NCBI GenBank assembly: GCA_001464385.1
Contig: LNFB01000097.1
Coordinates: forward strand, 1-33,309
Source: Deltaproteobacteria bacterium Ga0077550
GTDB taxonomy: Bacteria > Myxococcota_A > Polyangia > Nannocystales > Nannocystaceae
Direction of reading: 5' to 3'
Length of the DNA stretch: 33,309 nt
Under the pieces are notes generated by a model, which was not told the DNA's origin, did not search any database, and saw only the letters and a program-made list of their open reading frames with translations. The translations under genes were made by a program, and so were the position numbers. Shown here one piece after another: positions 14,484 through 22,264 of the stretch; positions within the stretch are counted from its first letter, which is position 1; each line of letters begins with the position of its first letter.

Positions 14484-14887
14484 TGGTCGTGCTGGATACA
14501 AGCGCGGTGTCTGCCGTGATGCATGGCATCCCGGCCGCCGTGGATCGGCTGCGGGCCGAGTCTCCAAAGGACGTCGTACTGATCGCTCCGGTCGCTGCGG
14601 AGATCTGTTTCGGGCTCGAGCGCCTCCCACGCTCGTCGAAACGGCGGCGCCTGCTCTCCGGCGAGTACGCGCGGCTCCGGGCCATCGTTCGCTGGGAGGA
14701 TTGGACGGAGGAGGCTGCCTCCGAGTTCGGGCGACAGAAGGCTCGCTTGATGAGGCTGGGCTCAATCATCGAGGATTTCGACATCGCGATCGGTGCCGTC
14801 GCCATCGTGCTCGGTGCACGGCTCGCGACCCTGAACGTGAAGCACCTCGCGCGGCTGCAGGGCGTCGCAATCGACGATTGGTCGTGA
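14483..14887 (+). CDS. vapC: VapC-type PIN-domain ribonuclease toxin
   Basis: A 134-residue PIN-domain protein, the usual VapC length. The acidic metal-binding residues are in place: Asp5 in MVVLDTSAV, Glu40 in AAEICFGLERL, and Asp98/Asp100 in EDFDIAIGA. The C-terminal part, TLNVKHLARLQGV...DDW, matches the FitB-like branch of the family. VapC enzymes cut specific RNAs, often tRNA or rRNA, and are silenced by VapB. The ATG overlaps the antitoxin stop by one base, so translation is probably coupled. All key residues are intact, so the toxin should be active. It ends 45 bases before the convergent DUF1592-type gene. TA pairs are often gained by transfer, but composition here is like that of its neighbours. 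Confidence 0.9.
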   Translation: MVVLDTSAVSAVMHGIPAAVDRLRAESPKDVVLIAPVAAEICFGLERLPRSSKRRRLLSGEYARLRAIVRWEDWTEEAASEFGRQKARLMRLGSIIEDFDIAIGAVAIVLGARLATLNVKHLARLQGVAIDDWS

Positions 14888-14931
14888 CGCCGATCCGCGC
14901 GCGAAGGCCCCCATCGGCCCGCCCGTCCGTC

Positions 14932-16596
14932 CTACTCCTCCGGCAATCGGCGGTGCCGGAACGCGTCCGTCTGCGTGATCGCGGGCACGAGCTCGCGCAT
15001 GTCCCCGCCCGCCTGCCCGGCGGCGGCCGCGATCGACGGCTCGTCGAGGTCCGCCTCGGGCCGCGACAACGCGAAGCGCAGCCACTGCCGTGCGACGCAG
15101 TCCGCGACCTGCTGGCTCTCGGCGAGCTTCGACATCAGCGCGGGCGCATCCGCGTAGTGGCCGTCGATGTCGGTGCCGAGGACGTCGGCGGCGGCCTCGA
15201 CGGGGAACTCGCCGTCCATCGTGCGCCAGTGGCCGGCGCCGTCGTAGTTCTCGAAGAGGAACCCGAGCGGGTTGATGAGCTGGTGGCAGCCGGCGCACGC
15301 GCCCATGGAGGTCGCCGACTCGATCTGGTCGCGGGCCGAGGCGGTCGAGTCGAAGTCGATCGTCGTGTTGACGTTGGGCGGCGGAACCAGCTGCATGCAC
15401 AAGACGTCGGCGAGCAGGCTCTTGCCGCGGTAGATCGGGGCGCGCTGGGGCGTGCGCGCGTGGGCGGTGAGGTAGCTGCCGTGGGTGAGGATGCCGCGGC
15501 GCTGCGCGGGATCCAGCGTGATGCTGCCGTCCGGGCCGGCATCGACGACGCCGTCGCCGTAGTACGCCGCGAGCTCGGGGCTCGCGAACGAGTAGTCCGC
15601 GGTGAAGAGCGTGCCGACCTGTGCGTCGTCCTCGCGGAAGAAGTGCAGGATGAAGCGCTCGGTCTCCTCCGCCATGTCGTCGCGCAGCGCCTCGAACTCC
15701 GGGAACTCCGTCGCGTCGACGAGCTGGGTGTCGAGGGCGTCGATGCCGAGCCACGAGCGGTGGAACCGCAGGATCGTGAACTCGGCCCGCGGATCGGCGA
15801 GCAGGCGCTCGGCCTGCGCCCGCACGCCGTCTGCGTCGTCGAGCAGACCGGCCTCGGCGGCGTCGAGCAGCTCGGCGTCGGGCCCCGACTTCCACAGGAA
15901 GAACGACAGGCGCGAGGCGACCTCGTAGCCGGTCAGGCGCCGCACGGGTCCGTCATCCCCGTCCGCGCCGCGCTCGAGGCGGTACAGGAAGTCGGGCGTC
16001 TGCAGGAAGGCGGTGACGACCAGTCGCATCGCGTCCTGCACGGTGCCGCCCTCCCGCGAGGCGTCCCAGAAGCCGACGAACACCTCGAGCTCCGCGTCGG
16101 TCAGCGGTCGGCGATAGACGAGCCGGCCGTACTCGACGAGGAACGCCCGCACGCACTCGGGGGATTCGTCACAGCCGAGCAGCGCGGCGGCCTGCGCCCC
16201 CGCGGCGGCGCCGATGTCCTCGGCCACCAGGCGGTAGGCGTCGACGATGTCGATGTTGACGTTGAGGTCGGCGTTGGTCTCGAAGCGGCCGATCTTGCCA
16301 TCCGCGGGGAGGTTGTCGAACGTGACCCCGGCGACGAGCGCCTCGCCGAAGATCGCGGTGACCGAGCGCTCGTACTCGACGCGGGTGAGCCGACCGAGGC
16401 CCGAGGGCGCGACCGAGGCCTCGCCGGCCCCGTCGGTGTCGGCCCCGGTGCCCGCGGTGCCCGCCGACGTGCCGCCGCTGCCGGTGCCGTCGTCCGCCGC
16501 GTCGCCGCCGGTGGACGACACGCCGGTGTAGCAGCCGAGCGCCGGCGTCGACAGCAGGAGCCCGAGCCCGATCTCGTGGATGCGTGTCGGTGTCAT
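14932..16596 (-). CDS. DUF1592/DUF1588-type lipoprotein
   Basis: A 554-residue protein with signal peptide and ALG-Cys22 lipobox, then a Gly/Thr/Ala linker. The domain order follows the planctomycete-type set: DUF1587 (LTRVEYERSVTAIFG), DUF1595 (VRAFLVEYGRLVYRRPLTDA), DUF1592 (TGYEVASRLSFFLWKSGPD...), DUF1588 (GILTHGSYLTAHART and the CAGCHQLINPLGFLFENYDG segment) and DUF1585 near the end. The CxxCH in DUF1588 could bind heme, but it is a family-conserved element whose function is not established. The partner gene at 16593-18017 encodes DUF1552. The two overlap as ATGA, so they are translated together. They occur as a pair in planctomycetes and myxobacteria and are thought to act together in the envelope; the reaction is unknown. 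Confidence 0.88.
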   Translation of the reverse strand: MTPTRIHEIGLGLLLSTPALGCYTGVSSTGGDAADDGTGSGGTSAGTAGTGADTDGAGEASVAPSGLGRLTRVEYERSVTAIFGEALVAGVTFDNLPADGKIGRFETNADLNVNIDIVDAYRLVAEDIGAAAGAQAAALLGCDESPECVRAFLVEYGRLVYRRPLTDAELEVFVGFWDASREGGTVQDAMRLVVTAFLQTPDFLYRLERGADGDDGPVRRLTGYEVASRLSFFLWKSGPDAELLDAAEAGLLDDADGVRAQAERLLADPRAEFTILRFHRSWLGIDALDTQLVDATEFPEFEALRDDMAEETERFILHFFREDDAQVGTLFTADYSFASPELAAYYGDGVVDAGPDGSITLDPAQRRGILTHGSYLTAHARTPQRAPIYRGKSLLADVLCMQLVPPPNVNTTIDFDSTASARDQIESATSMGACAGCHQLINPLGFLFENYDGAGHWRTMDGEFPVEAAADVLGTDIDGHYADAPALMSKLAESQQVADCVARQWLRFALSRPEADLDEPSIAAAAGQAGGDMRELVPAITQTDAFRHRRLPEE

Positions 16597-18017
16597 GTGA
16601 GCTCCTCGAGGGCGCCGGTGGAGATCGTCGCGTCGCCGACGGCGTCGACGTCGTCGAGGCCCATCGCCTGGCACAGCGACACGAGCAGCTTGTTCATCGG
16701 CACGCCGCCGGTGAAGTCGAAGGCGTTGTCGATCGGGTCGTACTCGCCCCAGCGCAGGTATCGGCCGGCCGTGAAGGCGCCGAACGCCGCGCCCTGGACC
16801 ATCACGATCGGCACGTTGCGGTTGGAGTGGGTGCCGCCCTCGCTCATCTCGGACGCCCAGACCAAGAGCGTGTTGTCGAGGACGTCGGCGGGCAGCTTGT
16901 CGAGCAGCTCGGTGGCGATCATCGTGGAGCGCCACTGCTGGAGGTTGGCCATGTCTTCGCGGGCGATCGCCCGCTCCTCGTCGGTCGGCATCAGCTCCGG
17001 GGTCTCGTAGCTCATCGTGTGGGCCACGGTGTGGATCGAGCCGAAGGCGCGGTAGCCCTCCTCGGGCATGTAGTTGCCGTAGCCCTCGGAGTGGGGCCAG
17101 TCGAAGCACGCGACGCGGGTCAGATCGCACAGCAGCGCGTGGCGCATGAGCTCGAACTGCAGCCGCGTGAACACGTGGACCTGGTCGTAGTTGCGGATCT
17201 GGTCCTGCGTGAAGTCGTCGGGCCGCGTCGGCACCTCGCAGATCGCGGTGACCTGGCTGATGCGCTCCTCGAGCTCCCGGAGGCTGTCGAGATGGGCGTC
17301 GAAACGCTCGCGATCCACCGCGGGCATCTGCGTGCGGACCCGACCGAGTTCGCCGTTGACGAGATCGATGACGCTCCTTCGCTCGGCGCGGAGCTTGTCA
17401 CCGGCGGCCGGGTCGTCGCCCATGACGCCGTCGAACAGGCTGTCGAACGCGGTCGCCGGGTTGAGCTGCGGATTGATCGGATCTTCGGAGCCGCGGTAGT
17501 GGCAGATGCCGTTGGGCCCCTGGTTGTCGCCGTCGGTGGCGATCGGCCACGTGCCCCAGTAGTAGGCGGGGAACTTGGTCTCGCGGCCGACGCGGGCGCC
17601 GATGATCGCGTCGATCGACGCCGCGGTCGGCCAGCCGAGCATCTCGTCGGGCCGCACGGTGCCGACGGGCACCTCGACGCCGGTCCACATCGTGCCCTGC
17701 CCGAAGTGCCCGGTGCCAGGCCCACGGATCGCGGCCTCGTTGTCGATGCCGTCGAGGATCAGCATGCGATCCTGGTACGCGACCAGCGGCGAGAGGGCGT
17801 AGCTGAGCGTGAAGTCGGTGGTGGTCCCGGTCGGCCGCCACCGCGTCATGTCGGTGCCCTGGCCGTTGGTGACGAGGACGAGCCGCTTGGGCTGCGTCGC
17901 GGCCTGGGCGACGGATCGCGGGAGGAACGGCGCGAGCGCGGTGCCCATCACGCCGAGGCCTGCGGCGGAGAGCAGGCGTCGGCGCGACCATGTGCCGGAG
18001 AAGCGTCCTTTGCCCAT
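16593..18017 (-). CDS. Tat-exported DUF1552 protein
   Basis: A 474-residue protein. The N-terminus holds a twin-arginine signal (SRRRLLSAAG at 11-20, then a hydrophobic stretch ending AVAQAA-like at about 38), so it is exported folded. The body is typical DUF1552: LVLVTNGQGTDMTRW, MLILDGIDNEAA, GHFGQGTMWTG, ICHYRGSED, VACFDWPHSEGYGNYM, LLDKLPADVLDNTLLVWASE and GGTHSNRNVPIVMV. The family is distantly like alkaline-phosphatase/sulfatase-type DUF1501 proteins, which suggests a metal-dependent role, but no activity is established. It is first in a two-gene operon with the DUF1592-type lipoprotein. ATG 18017 fits the Tat signal, and a TACCGT hexamer ends 7 nt upstream. Confidence 0.9.
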   Translation of the reverse strand: MGKGRFSGTWSRRRLLSAAGLGVMGTALAPFLPRSVAQAATQPKRLVLVTNGQGTDMTRWRPTGTTTDFTLSYALSPLVAYQDRMLILDGIDNEAAIRGPGTGHFGQGTMWTGVEVPVGTVRPDEMLGWPTAASIDAIIGARVGRETKFPAYYWGTWPIATDGDNQGPNGICHYRGSEDPINPQLNPATAFDSLFDGVMGDDPAAGDKLRAERRSVIDLVNGELGRVRTQMPAVDRERFDAHLDSLRELEERISQVTAICEVPTRPDDFTQDQIRNYDQVHVFTRLQFELMRHALLCDLTRVACFDWPHSEGYGNYMPEEGYRAFGSIHTVAHTMSYETPELMPTDEERAIAREDMANLQQWRSTMIATELLDKLPADVLDNTLLVWASEMSEGGTHSNRNVPIVMVQGAAFGAFTAGRYLRWGEYDPIDNAFDFTGGVPMNKLLVSLCQAMGLDDVDAVGDATISTGALEELT

Positions 18018-18024
18018 CGAGACG

Positions 18025-18030
18025 ACGGTA
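18025..18030 (-). promoter_or_regulatory. Candidate -10 (TACCGT) for DUF1552/DUF1592 operon
   Basis: GCTACCGT is followed by 7 nt and then the ATG at 18017. The spacing is one longer than at the other sites. The dyad at 18043-18058 lies just upstream. Confidence 0.4.
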
Positions 18031-18042
18031 GCACGCGGGGTC

Positions 18043-18058
18043 GTGCACGGGGGTGCAC
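18043..18058. promoter_or_regulatory. GTGCAC-GGGG-GTGCAC dyad upstream of DUF1552 operon
   Basis: Two copies of the palindrome GTGCAC flank GGGG. The site overlaps the position where a -35 would fall for the TACCGT hexamer at 18025-18030, so a protein bound here could block transcription. Chance occurrence is possible in GC-rich DNA. Confidence 0.3.
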
Positions 18059-18108
18059 AGCGCGGGGGCGGTGTCGCGCGGTTGGGGGCGTGTTCGGCCC
18101 CGTTCCAG

Positions 18109-18684
18109 TCAGACGGGTAGTTCAGCGTACAGCGATGCGAGGTCGATCACCGCGCCGCTGTCGAGTCGCACGACTCCGCTCGTCACGTCGCGGTACTCCC
18201 AACCGCCCGACGGCAAGCGGCGAAACCACTCCACGCGCGGGTGCGACTGGCTGACCAGCACGTACTCCTGCAACGCGTCGATGAGCTGGTAGTGCTGCCA
18301 CTTGTTGCCACGGTCCTCTTCTTCAGTGGACGGCGACAACACCTCGACGATCACCCGCGGGTTCGTGATGGTGTGCCCGGTGGGGTCGGCGGGATCGCCC
18401 TCGATGGGTCCACAGACCACCGACGCATCGGGGTACGTCGCCTTGCCGGTGGCGAGCACACGCACCTTCTGATCGGACTGGAACGCGACGCAGCCCGGCG
18501 CGCGCCCCTGCTCGAGCGCAGCACTGATTCGCGAGGCCAGCGCGTTGTGGCGGCGGGAGCCGCCGGCCATCGCCAAGATCTCGCCGTCTTCGTACTCGTG
18601 CTTGAGCCCGCTGTCGCGCTCGTAGGCGAGATACTCCGCATACGAGTAGCGATGACGCGATCGCATGGGCGAGGCGATGCTCAC
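18109..18684 (-). CDS. Uma2 (DUF820) family nuclease-fold protein
   Basis: A 191-residue protein of the Uma2 family, which has a PD-(D/E)xK restriction-endonuclease fold. The family core is intact: YSYAEYLAYE at the start, KHEYEDGEILAMAGGS with the following HNALASRI, PDASVV with Asp86, IVEVLSPST with Glu114, and EEDRGNKWQHYQ with Lys128. Uma2 proteins are abundant in cyanobacteria and myxobacteria; DNA cleavage is predicted from the fold, but the biological role is unknown. It stands alone, with no partner gene. GTG 18684 is chosen as start because a TAGGCT hexamer ends exactly 6 nt upstream. ATG 18666, six codons inside, is the alternative. Nothing links it to the neighbouring DUF1552 operon or to the divergent sigma locus. 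Confidence 0.88.
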   Translation of the reverse strand: MSIASPMRSRHRYSYAEYLAYERDSGLKHEYEDGEILAMAGGSRRHNALASRISAALEQGRAPGCVAFQSDQKVRVLATGKATYPDASVVCGPIEGDPADPTGHTITNPRVIVEVLSPSTEEEDRGNKWQHYQLIDALQEYVLVSQSHPRVEWFRRLPSGGWEYRDVTSGVVRLDSGAVIDLASLYAELPV

Positions 18685-18690
18685 GAGGAG

Positions 18691-18696
18691 AGCCTA
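18691..18696 (-). promoter_or_regulatory. Candidate -10 (TAGGCT) for Uma2-type gene
   Basis: GCTAGGCT is followed by CTCCTC and then the GTG at 18684, a spacing of 6 nt. There is no ribosome-binding site at all before this GTG, which fits a leaderless message. Confidence 0.45.
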
Positions 18697-18816
18697 GCCC
18701 GTCTGCCCGAGGCGCGCCACCGCACGTACCTGCGGGTCCTGCTCCCGTCAGCCGACCCCACTGGCAACGGTGTGCAGACGATTGGGGCAGTGCCGTGGCA
18801 CGGCGCGAAGATCGAG

Positions 18817-18822
18817 TACAAC
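18817..18822 (+). promoter_or_regulatory. Candidate -10 (TACAAC) for sigma-factor locus
   Basis: AGTACAAC is followed by GACGTC and then the ATG at 18829, again 6 nt. The last base is C rather than T, so it is a weaker match than the others. No ribosome site precedes the ATG. Confidence 0.35.
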
Positions 18823-18828
18823 GACGTC

Positions 18829-19875
18829 ATGCTCGGCTCGACCGCGCTCGTGCTGGTGCTCGGCTTGCTCGAGCTGCCCACGGTCGTGCCCGTGCCGCCG
18901 ACGGATCCGCTGGAGCTCGAGCTGACCTGGCGCGCGCCCGCGGGCTGCCCGAGCGCGGCAGAGATCGAGCAGCGCATCCGCGCGCTGTTGCCCGGGGATC
19001 CGAACGGCGCCGGGGTGCTGCAGGTCGACGGCGAGGTCGTGGAGGTCGACGGCGGCGTCGCGCTCTCGATGCGCTCGACGTTCGCGGGGCACAGCGAGCG
19101 ACGCACGCTGCGTGCGCCGAGTTGCAGCGAGCTCGGCGAGGCCACCGCCGTGCTGCTGGCGATCGCGCTCGAGCCCAGTCGCGCGGACGAGCTCGGCGCG
19201 CCACCCCAGCCTCCGCTCCCGACGACGCCGCCGCCCGAACCGTTGGTCGAGCGTGCGAGCGGCATCGACGTCGCGTCCGATCCGATCCCCGCCGCCGATC
19301 CGACCGCGGTGTCGTCGGTGCCCGACGAACGATCGCCCATGCCCTCGGGTCGCGACCGCCGACCGACCGCTGCCGGATTTCGTCTGGCGGGCGGCGTCGA
19401 GGCGGGTGCGATGCCGTTGCCCTCGGGCGTGCTGCAAGGCGCGGCGCTGCTGCTGTGGCCGCATGCACGCGCCGAGCTCGTCGGCACCTGGATGCCACCG
19501 CGGACGCGCGCGACCCAGTCACCGGCGGGCGCAGGTTTTCAGCTCGGCGCGCTCGGGCTGCAGGGCTGCGGTCAGCCCACGCGTGGTCCGGTCGAGATCC
19601 CGCTGTGCCTCGGGCTCGAGGGCGGCGCCACGCGGGCCCGCTTCGACGGCCGAACCACCGTCAAGCCGTGGGTGGCGGGGCTCGCCTCGGTGGGCGTCGC
19701 CCGCGCTTGGGGACGGATCGGCCTCTGGGGCGCCGCCGAGCTGGTGGGCACCCTGGTCGGATACCGCTTCTTCGACGGCGCAGCGAGGCTCCTGCGCCAG
19801 TTCCCCGTGTCTGGGCGCCTGCTCGTGGGAATCGAGCTGCGGGGTACGTGGAAACCCCGGCGTGGTGGACAATGA
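18829..19875 (+). CDS. Secreted protein linked to sigma factor, unknown function
   Basis: A 348-residue exported protein with signal peptide STALVLVLGLLELPTVV. After it, LTWRAPAGCPSAAEIEQRIR starts a small domain (about 28-110) that ends in SCSELGEATAVLLAIALEPS. Proteins opening with 'W-x-AP-x-x-CP' are frequent partners of ECF-type sigma genes in myxobacteria. A Pro-rich linker follows (PPQPPLPTTPPPEP), then a C-terminal half of alternating Gly-rich strands (LGLEGGATRARFDG, LVGIELRGTWKP) that looks like an outer-membrane beta-barrel or surface sheet. The two cysteines in the N-terminal domain could form a disulfide. The sigma factor begins 7 bases after its stop, so the genes are almost certainly one operon. 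Function is unknown. Confidence 0.7.
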   Translation: MLGSTALVLVLGLLELPTVVPVPPTDPLELELTWRAPAGCPSAAEIEQRIRALLPGDPNGAGVLQVDGEVVEVDGGVALSMRSTFAGHSERRTLRAPSCSELGEATAVLLAIALEPSRADELGAPPQPPLPTTPPPEPLVERASGIDVASDPIPAADPTAVSSVPDERSPMPSGRDRRPTAAGFRLAGGVEAGAMPLPSGVLQGAALLLWPHARAELVGTWMPPRTRATQSPAGAGFQLGALGLQGCGQPTRGPVEIPLCLGLEGGATRARFDGRTTVKPWVAGLASVGVARAWGRIGLWGAAELVGTLVGYRFFDGAARLLRQFPVSGRLLVGIELRGTWKPRRGGQ

Positions 19876-19882
19876 CAGGGAG

Positions 19883-21109
19883 ATGCCCGCATCGCGCCCG
19901 CGCACGGCCCACGCGCCGCGCGAATTCCAGCAGCTGTACCAGCGCCACTACGGCTTCGTCTGGGATGCGGTGCGTCGCTTCGGGGTTGTGCCGGCGCAGA
20001 CCGACGACGCGGTCCAGGACACCTTCGTCACCGCGTATCGTCGCTTCGACGAGCTCGCGCTGCCCGGCGCGAGGGCGTGGCTGTACGCCATCGCGCGGCG
20101 CATCGCGAGCAACTATCGCCGCGCCGACGAGCGCGGGACCCGTAAGCACGACGCGCTCGCCCAGACGACGGCGCCACCCGGCACCGCGACGCCCGAGCTG
20201 GCGATCGCGGTCGAGCGATTCCTCGAGGCGTTGACGCCGGCCGACCGGGAGCTGTTCGTGCTCTCGGAGATCGAGGGCATGAGCGGGCCCGAGGCCGCAG
20301 AAGCGCTGGCGCTGAACCTGAGCACGACGTACAGCCGGGTGCAGAGCCTGCGTCGACGCTTCCGCGTGGCGATGACCGACATCGATCCGCGCGCCGCGAT
20401 CGACCCCCGCGCAGCGATCGACGAAGCCAAGCGCGAGCGTCCTCTTGCGACGGCGCACGGCTGGGCGCTGCTGTTGCCGCAGCTGGGGCTGGCGCACGCG
20501 CCGAAGCTGGCCCCGTGGTGGTCGTGGACCGCGATCGCCAACCTCGCGACGGTCGCGATGCCGGTGGCGGCGGTGGTGACGATTGGCCTGGGCTGGGCGA
20601 GCGCGCCGGTGGCCGAGCCTCCACACGTGCGCGGCGAGCCGGCCGTGACTCCGCCCGCGCTGGCGAACGCGGCGGTCGCGACGGTGCCGGCCGCGACGGT
20701 GCCCGCGCCCGCGCCGGAGGTGCTCCCGGTGACGCCGCCGGTGATCTCGACGCCGGTGAGTTCGACGCCGGGCGGGCCGGCGGGCGCGCGGTCCACCGAG
20801 CTCGCGTCGCTCGAGCGGCACAACACGTTGCTGCGCACGGCCGCCGAGCGGCTGCGCGCGGGCGCAGCCGACGACGCGCTCGCGACGATCACCGCGCATG
20901 CACGCGAGTTCCCGGAGAGCTCGCTCGCCGATGCGCGTGAGGTGCTGCGCATCGAGGTCCTGTGCGCGCTGGGCAAGCCCGGACAGGCCCGCGGCGAGGC
21001 CAAGCTGTTCCTCGGCGAGCACCCTGACTCGATGTTGCGCCGGCGAATCGCACGCTCGTGTGCGAAGTCCGTCGTGGATTCGAGCGAGCCCGGACATCCG
21101 TCCCAGTGA
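19883..21109 (+). CDS. ECF-like sigma factor fused to TM helix and TPR-like tail
   Basis: A 408-residue protein. Residues 14-80 are sigma region 2 (DDAVQDTFVTAYRRFDEL and WLYAIARRIASNYRR). Residues 112-160 are region 4 (LTPADRELFVLSEIEGMSGP and LNLSTTYSRVQSLRRRFR). These bind core RNA polymerase and promoter DNA. A short linker carries a duplicated DPRAAI unit. A single transmembrane helix follows (about 213-237), then a Pro/Val/Thr-rich spacer (about 240-300) and a helical TPR-like domain (about 305-397) on the far side of the membrane. Ordinary ECF factors stop at about 180 residues, so this is a membrane-tethered form that may combine sigma factor and sensor. ATG 19883 gives the full sigma domain; GTG 19862 or 19865 are possible. 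Its stop overlaps the next start as TGATG. Confidence 0.85.
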   Translation: MPASRPRTAHAPREFQQLYQRHYGFVWDAVRRFGVVPAQTDDAVQDTFVTAYRRFDELALPGARAWLYAIARRIASNYRRADERGTRKHDALAQTTAPPGTATPELAIAVERFLEALTPADRELFVLSEIEGMSGPEAAEALALNLSTTYSRVQSLRRRFRVAMTDIDPRAAIDPRAAIDEAKRERPLATAHGWALLLPQLGLAHAPKLAPWWSWTAIANLATVAMPVAAVVTIGLGWASAPVAEPPHVRGEPAVTPPALANAAVATVPAATVPAPAPEVLPVTPPVISTPVSSTPGGPAGARSTELASLERHNTLLRTAAERLRAGAADDALATITAHAREFPESSLADAREVLRIEVLCALGKPGQARGEAKLFLGEHPDSMLRRRIARSCAKSVVDSSEPGHPSQ

Positions 21110-22206
21110 TGACGACGATGCATCTGCTCTTGCTTCGCGGTTCGGCTCTCCTCGGTGTCGTGCTCGCAGTCGCGTGTATCCGCGACGCCGATCTCGGCGA
21201 CGGCCTCGAGGACCTCATGCCGGAGGATGACCTCCATCCGATGGTCGTCGCTCGCTGTGCCCGATTCGACGAGTGCGGCTGCGCGTCCGCGGCCGCGACC
21301 ACCTGGGCAGATGCCGCCGCGTGCGAGGCCGCCACGCAGAGCGCCGTCGACCACTACTTCGAGCTCGCCGAGCAGCACGACCTCGTCCTGGACGAGGCGT
21401 GTCAGCAGCGCTGGAACGACTACTATGCGGTGCCGGGCTGCGACCCCATCGACGCCGATCGCTACGCGTTGCAGCGGCAGATGGAAGGCTGTGCGCTGTT
21501 CCACGGCGACGCCGCGGTCGGCGAGGTCTGCTCCGGGAGCAGCGGCCCGACGTGGCCGTCGCTCAGCAACTGCGCCGCGGGGCTGCGTTGCAGCGCGGTG
21601 GGGATCGGCGAAGGGCATTGCTATGAGCCGGTCGGCGTGGACGGGGCCTGTGGCGTCACGGGCCTGGAGGTGTTCGATTGCGCCCTCGGCCTGTCGTGCA
21701 CGGACTTCCTCGACGACGATCGCGGCTCCTACTGCGTGCGCCCGGCCGCGCTCGGCGAGTCCTGTGGCGAGACCTATTGTGACTTGGGTGGAACCTGCGA
21801 CGGCGATGTCTGCGTGACCGAACTCGACGTGGGTGAGCCGTGCACGCGCGGCCTCGATTGCACCTGGGGCTACTGCGACGATTTCACGCAGTCCTGCGTG
21901 CAGCAGCCTGCCGCGTGCGCCCCGTACCTGCTCGACTTCTTCGACGCCTGCGACGATGCGCGGATCCAGGTGAGCTTGTTCGTCATCGACAACGCCGCGT
22001 GCGAGGTCGACGAGGACTGCGTCGCGCTCTATGCTGCGTGCGCAGGCGAGAGCACCTGCGGACAGATCGCCGTCAACACCGCGCACGACCCCGCCGAGTG
22101 GGCGCAGCTCGAGGCGGCGATGGGCGCGGCGTGTGACGACTGCGGCGCGGACCCCTGCGGCTTCGCGCTCGCTTGCAACGACGGCGTCTGCGGCATCGCG
22201 ATGTGA
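21109..22206 (+). CDS. Cysteine-rich lipoprotein coupled to sigma factor
   Basis: A 365-residue exported protein with signal peptide ending in AVA-Cys23. The body has more than thirty cysteines in motifs such as CARFDECGCAS, CSGSSGP, CAAGLRCSAV, CDLGGTCDGDVC, CTRGLDCTWGYC and CDDCGADPC. These resemble the repeated small Cys-rich modules ('CxxG-x-x-C') common in myxobacterial surface proteins, so many disulfides are expected outside the cytoplasm. No enzyme motif is seen. ATG 21109 shares one base with the sigma-factor stop, which indicates translational coupling and suggests that this protein works in the same pathway, perhaps as a surface target or sensor. That role is inference. An in-frame GTG at 21058 is less likely because it places 17 residues before the signal peptide. 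Confidence 0.75.
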   Translation: MTTMHLLLLRGSALLGVVLAVACIRDADLGDGLEDLMPEDDLHPMVVARCARFDECGCASAAATTWADAAACEAATQSAVDHYFELAEQHDLVLDEACQQRWNDYYAVPGCDPIDADRYALQRQMEGCALFHGDAAVGEVCSGSSGPTWPSLSNCAAGLRCSAVGIGEGHCYEPVGVDGACGVTGLEVFDCALGLSCTDFLDDDRGSYCVRPAALGESCGETYCDLGGTCDGDVCVTELDVGEPCTRGLDCTWGYCDDFTQSCVQQPAACAPYLLDFFDACDDARIQVSLFVIDNAACEVDEDCVALYAACAGESTCGQIAVNTAHDPAEWAQLEAAMGAACDDCGADPCGFALACNDGVCGIAM

Positions 22207-22237
22207 AGCCGGGGTCGGCGATCCCGAGGTCGGGCAG

Positions 22238-22256
22238 CGTCGCCTCGACGGCGACG
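22238..22256. terminator. Hairpin between convergent genes
   Basis: CGTCGCC-TCGAC-GGCGACG can form a perfect 7-bp stem with a 5-base loop. It lies between the stops at 22206 (plus) and 22265 (minus), the expected place for a shared terminator. There is no T-run. Confidence 0.4.
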
Positions 22257-22264
22257 GCCGCATC

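Noticed and set aside
15280..15305. CxxCH in the DUF1592 protein as proof of a cytochrome
   Set aside because: The motif is part of the conserved DUF1588 segment; heme binding cannot be concluded from it alone, and no distal ligand is evident.
14371..17010. An 879-codon open frame on the plus strand
   Set aside because: It overlaps vapC in another frame and runs antisense to the DUF1592 and DUF1552 genes; no recognisable domain.
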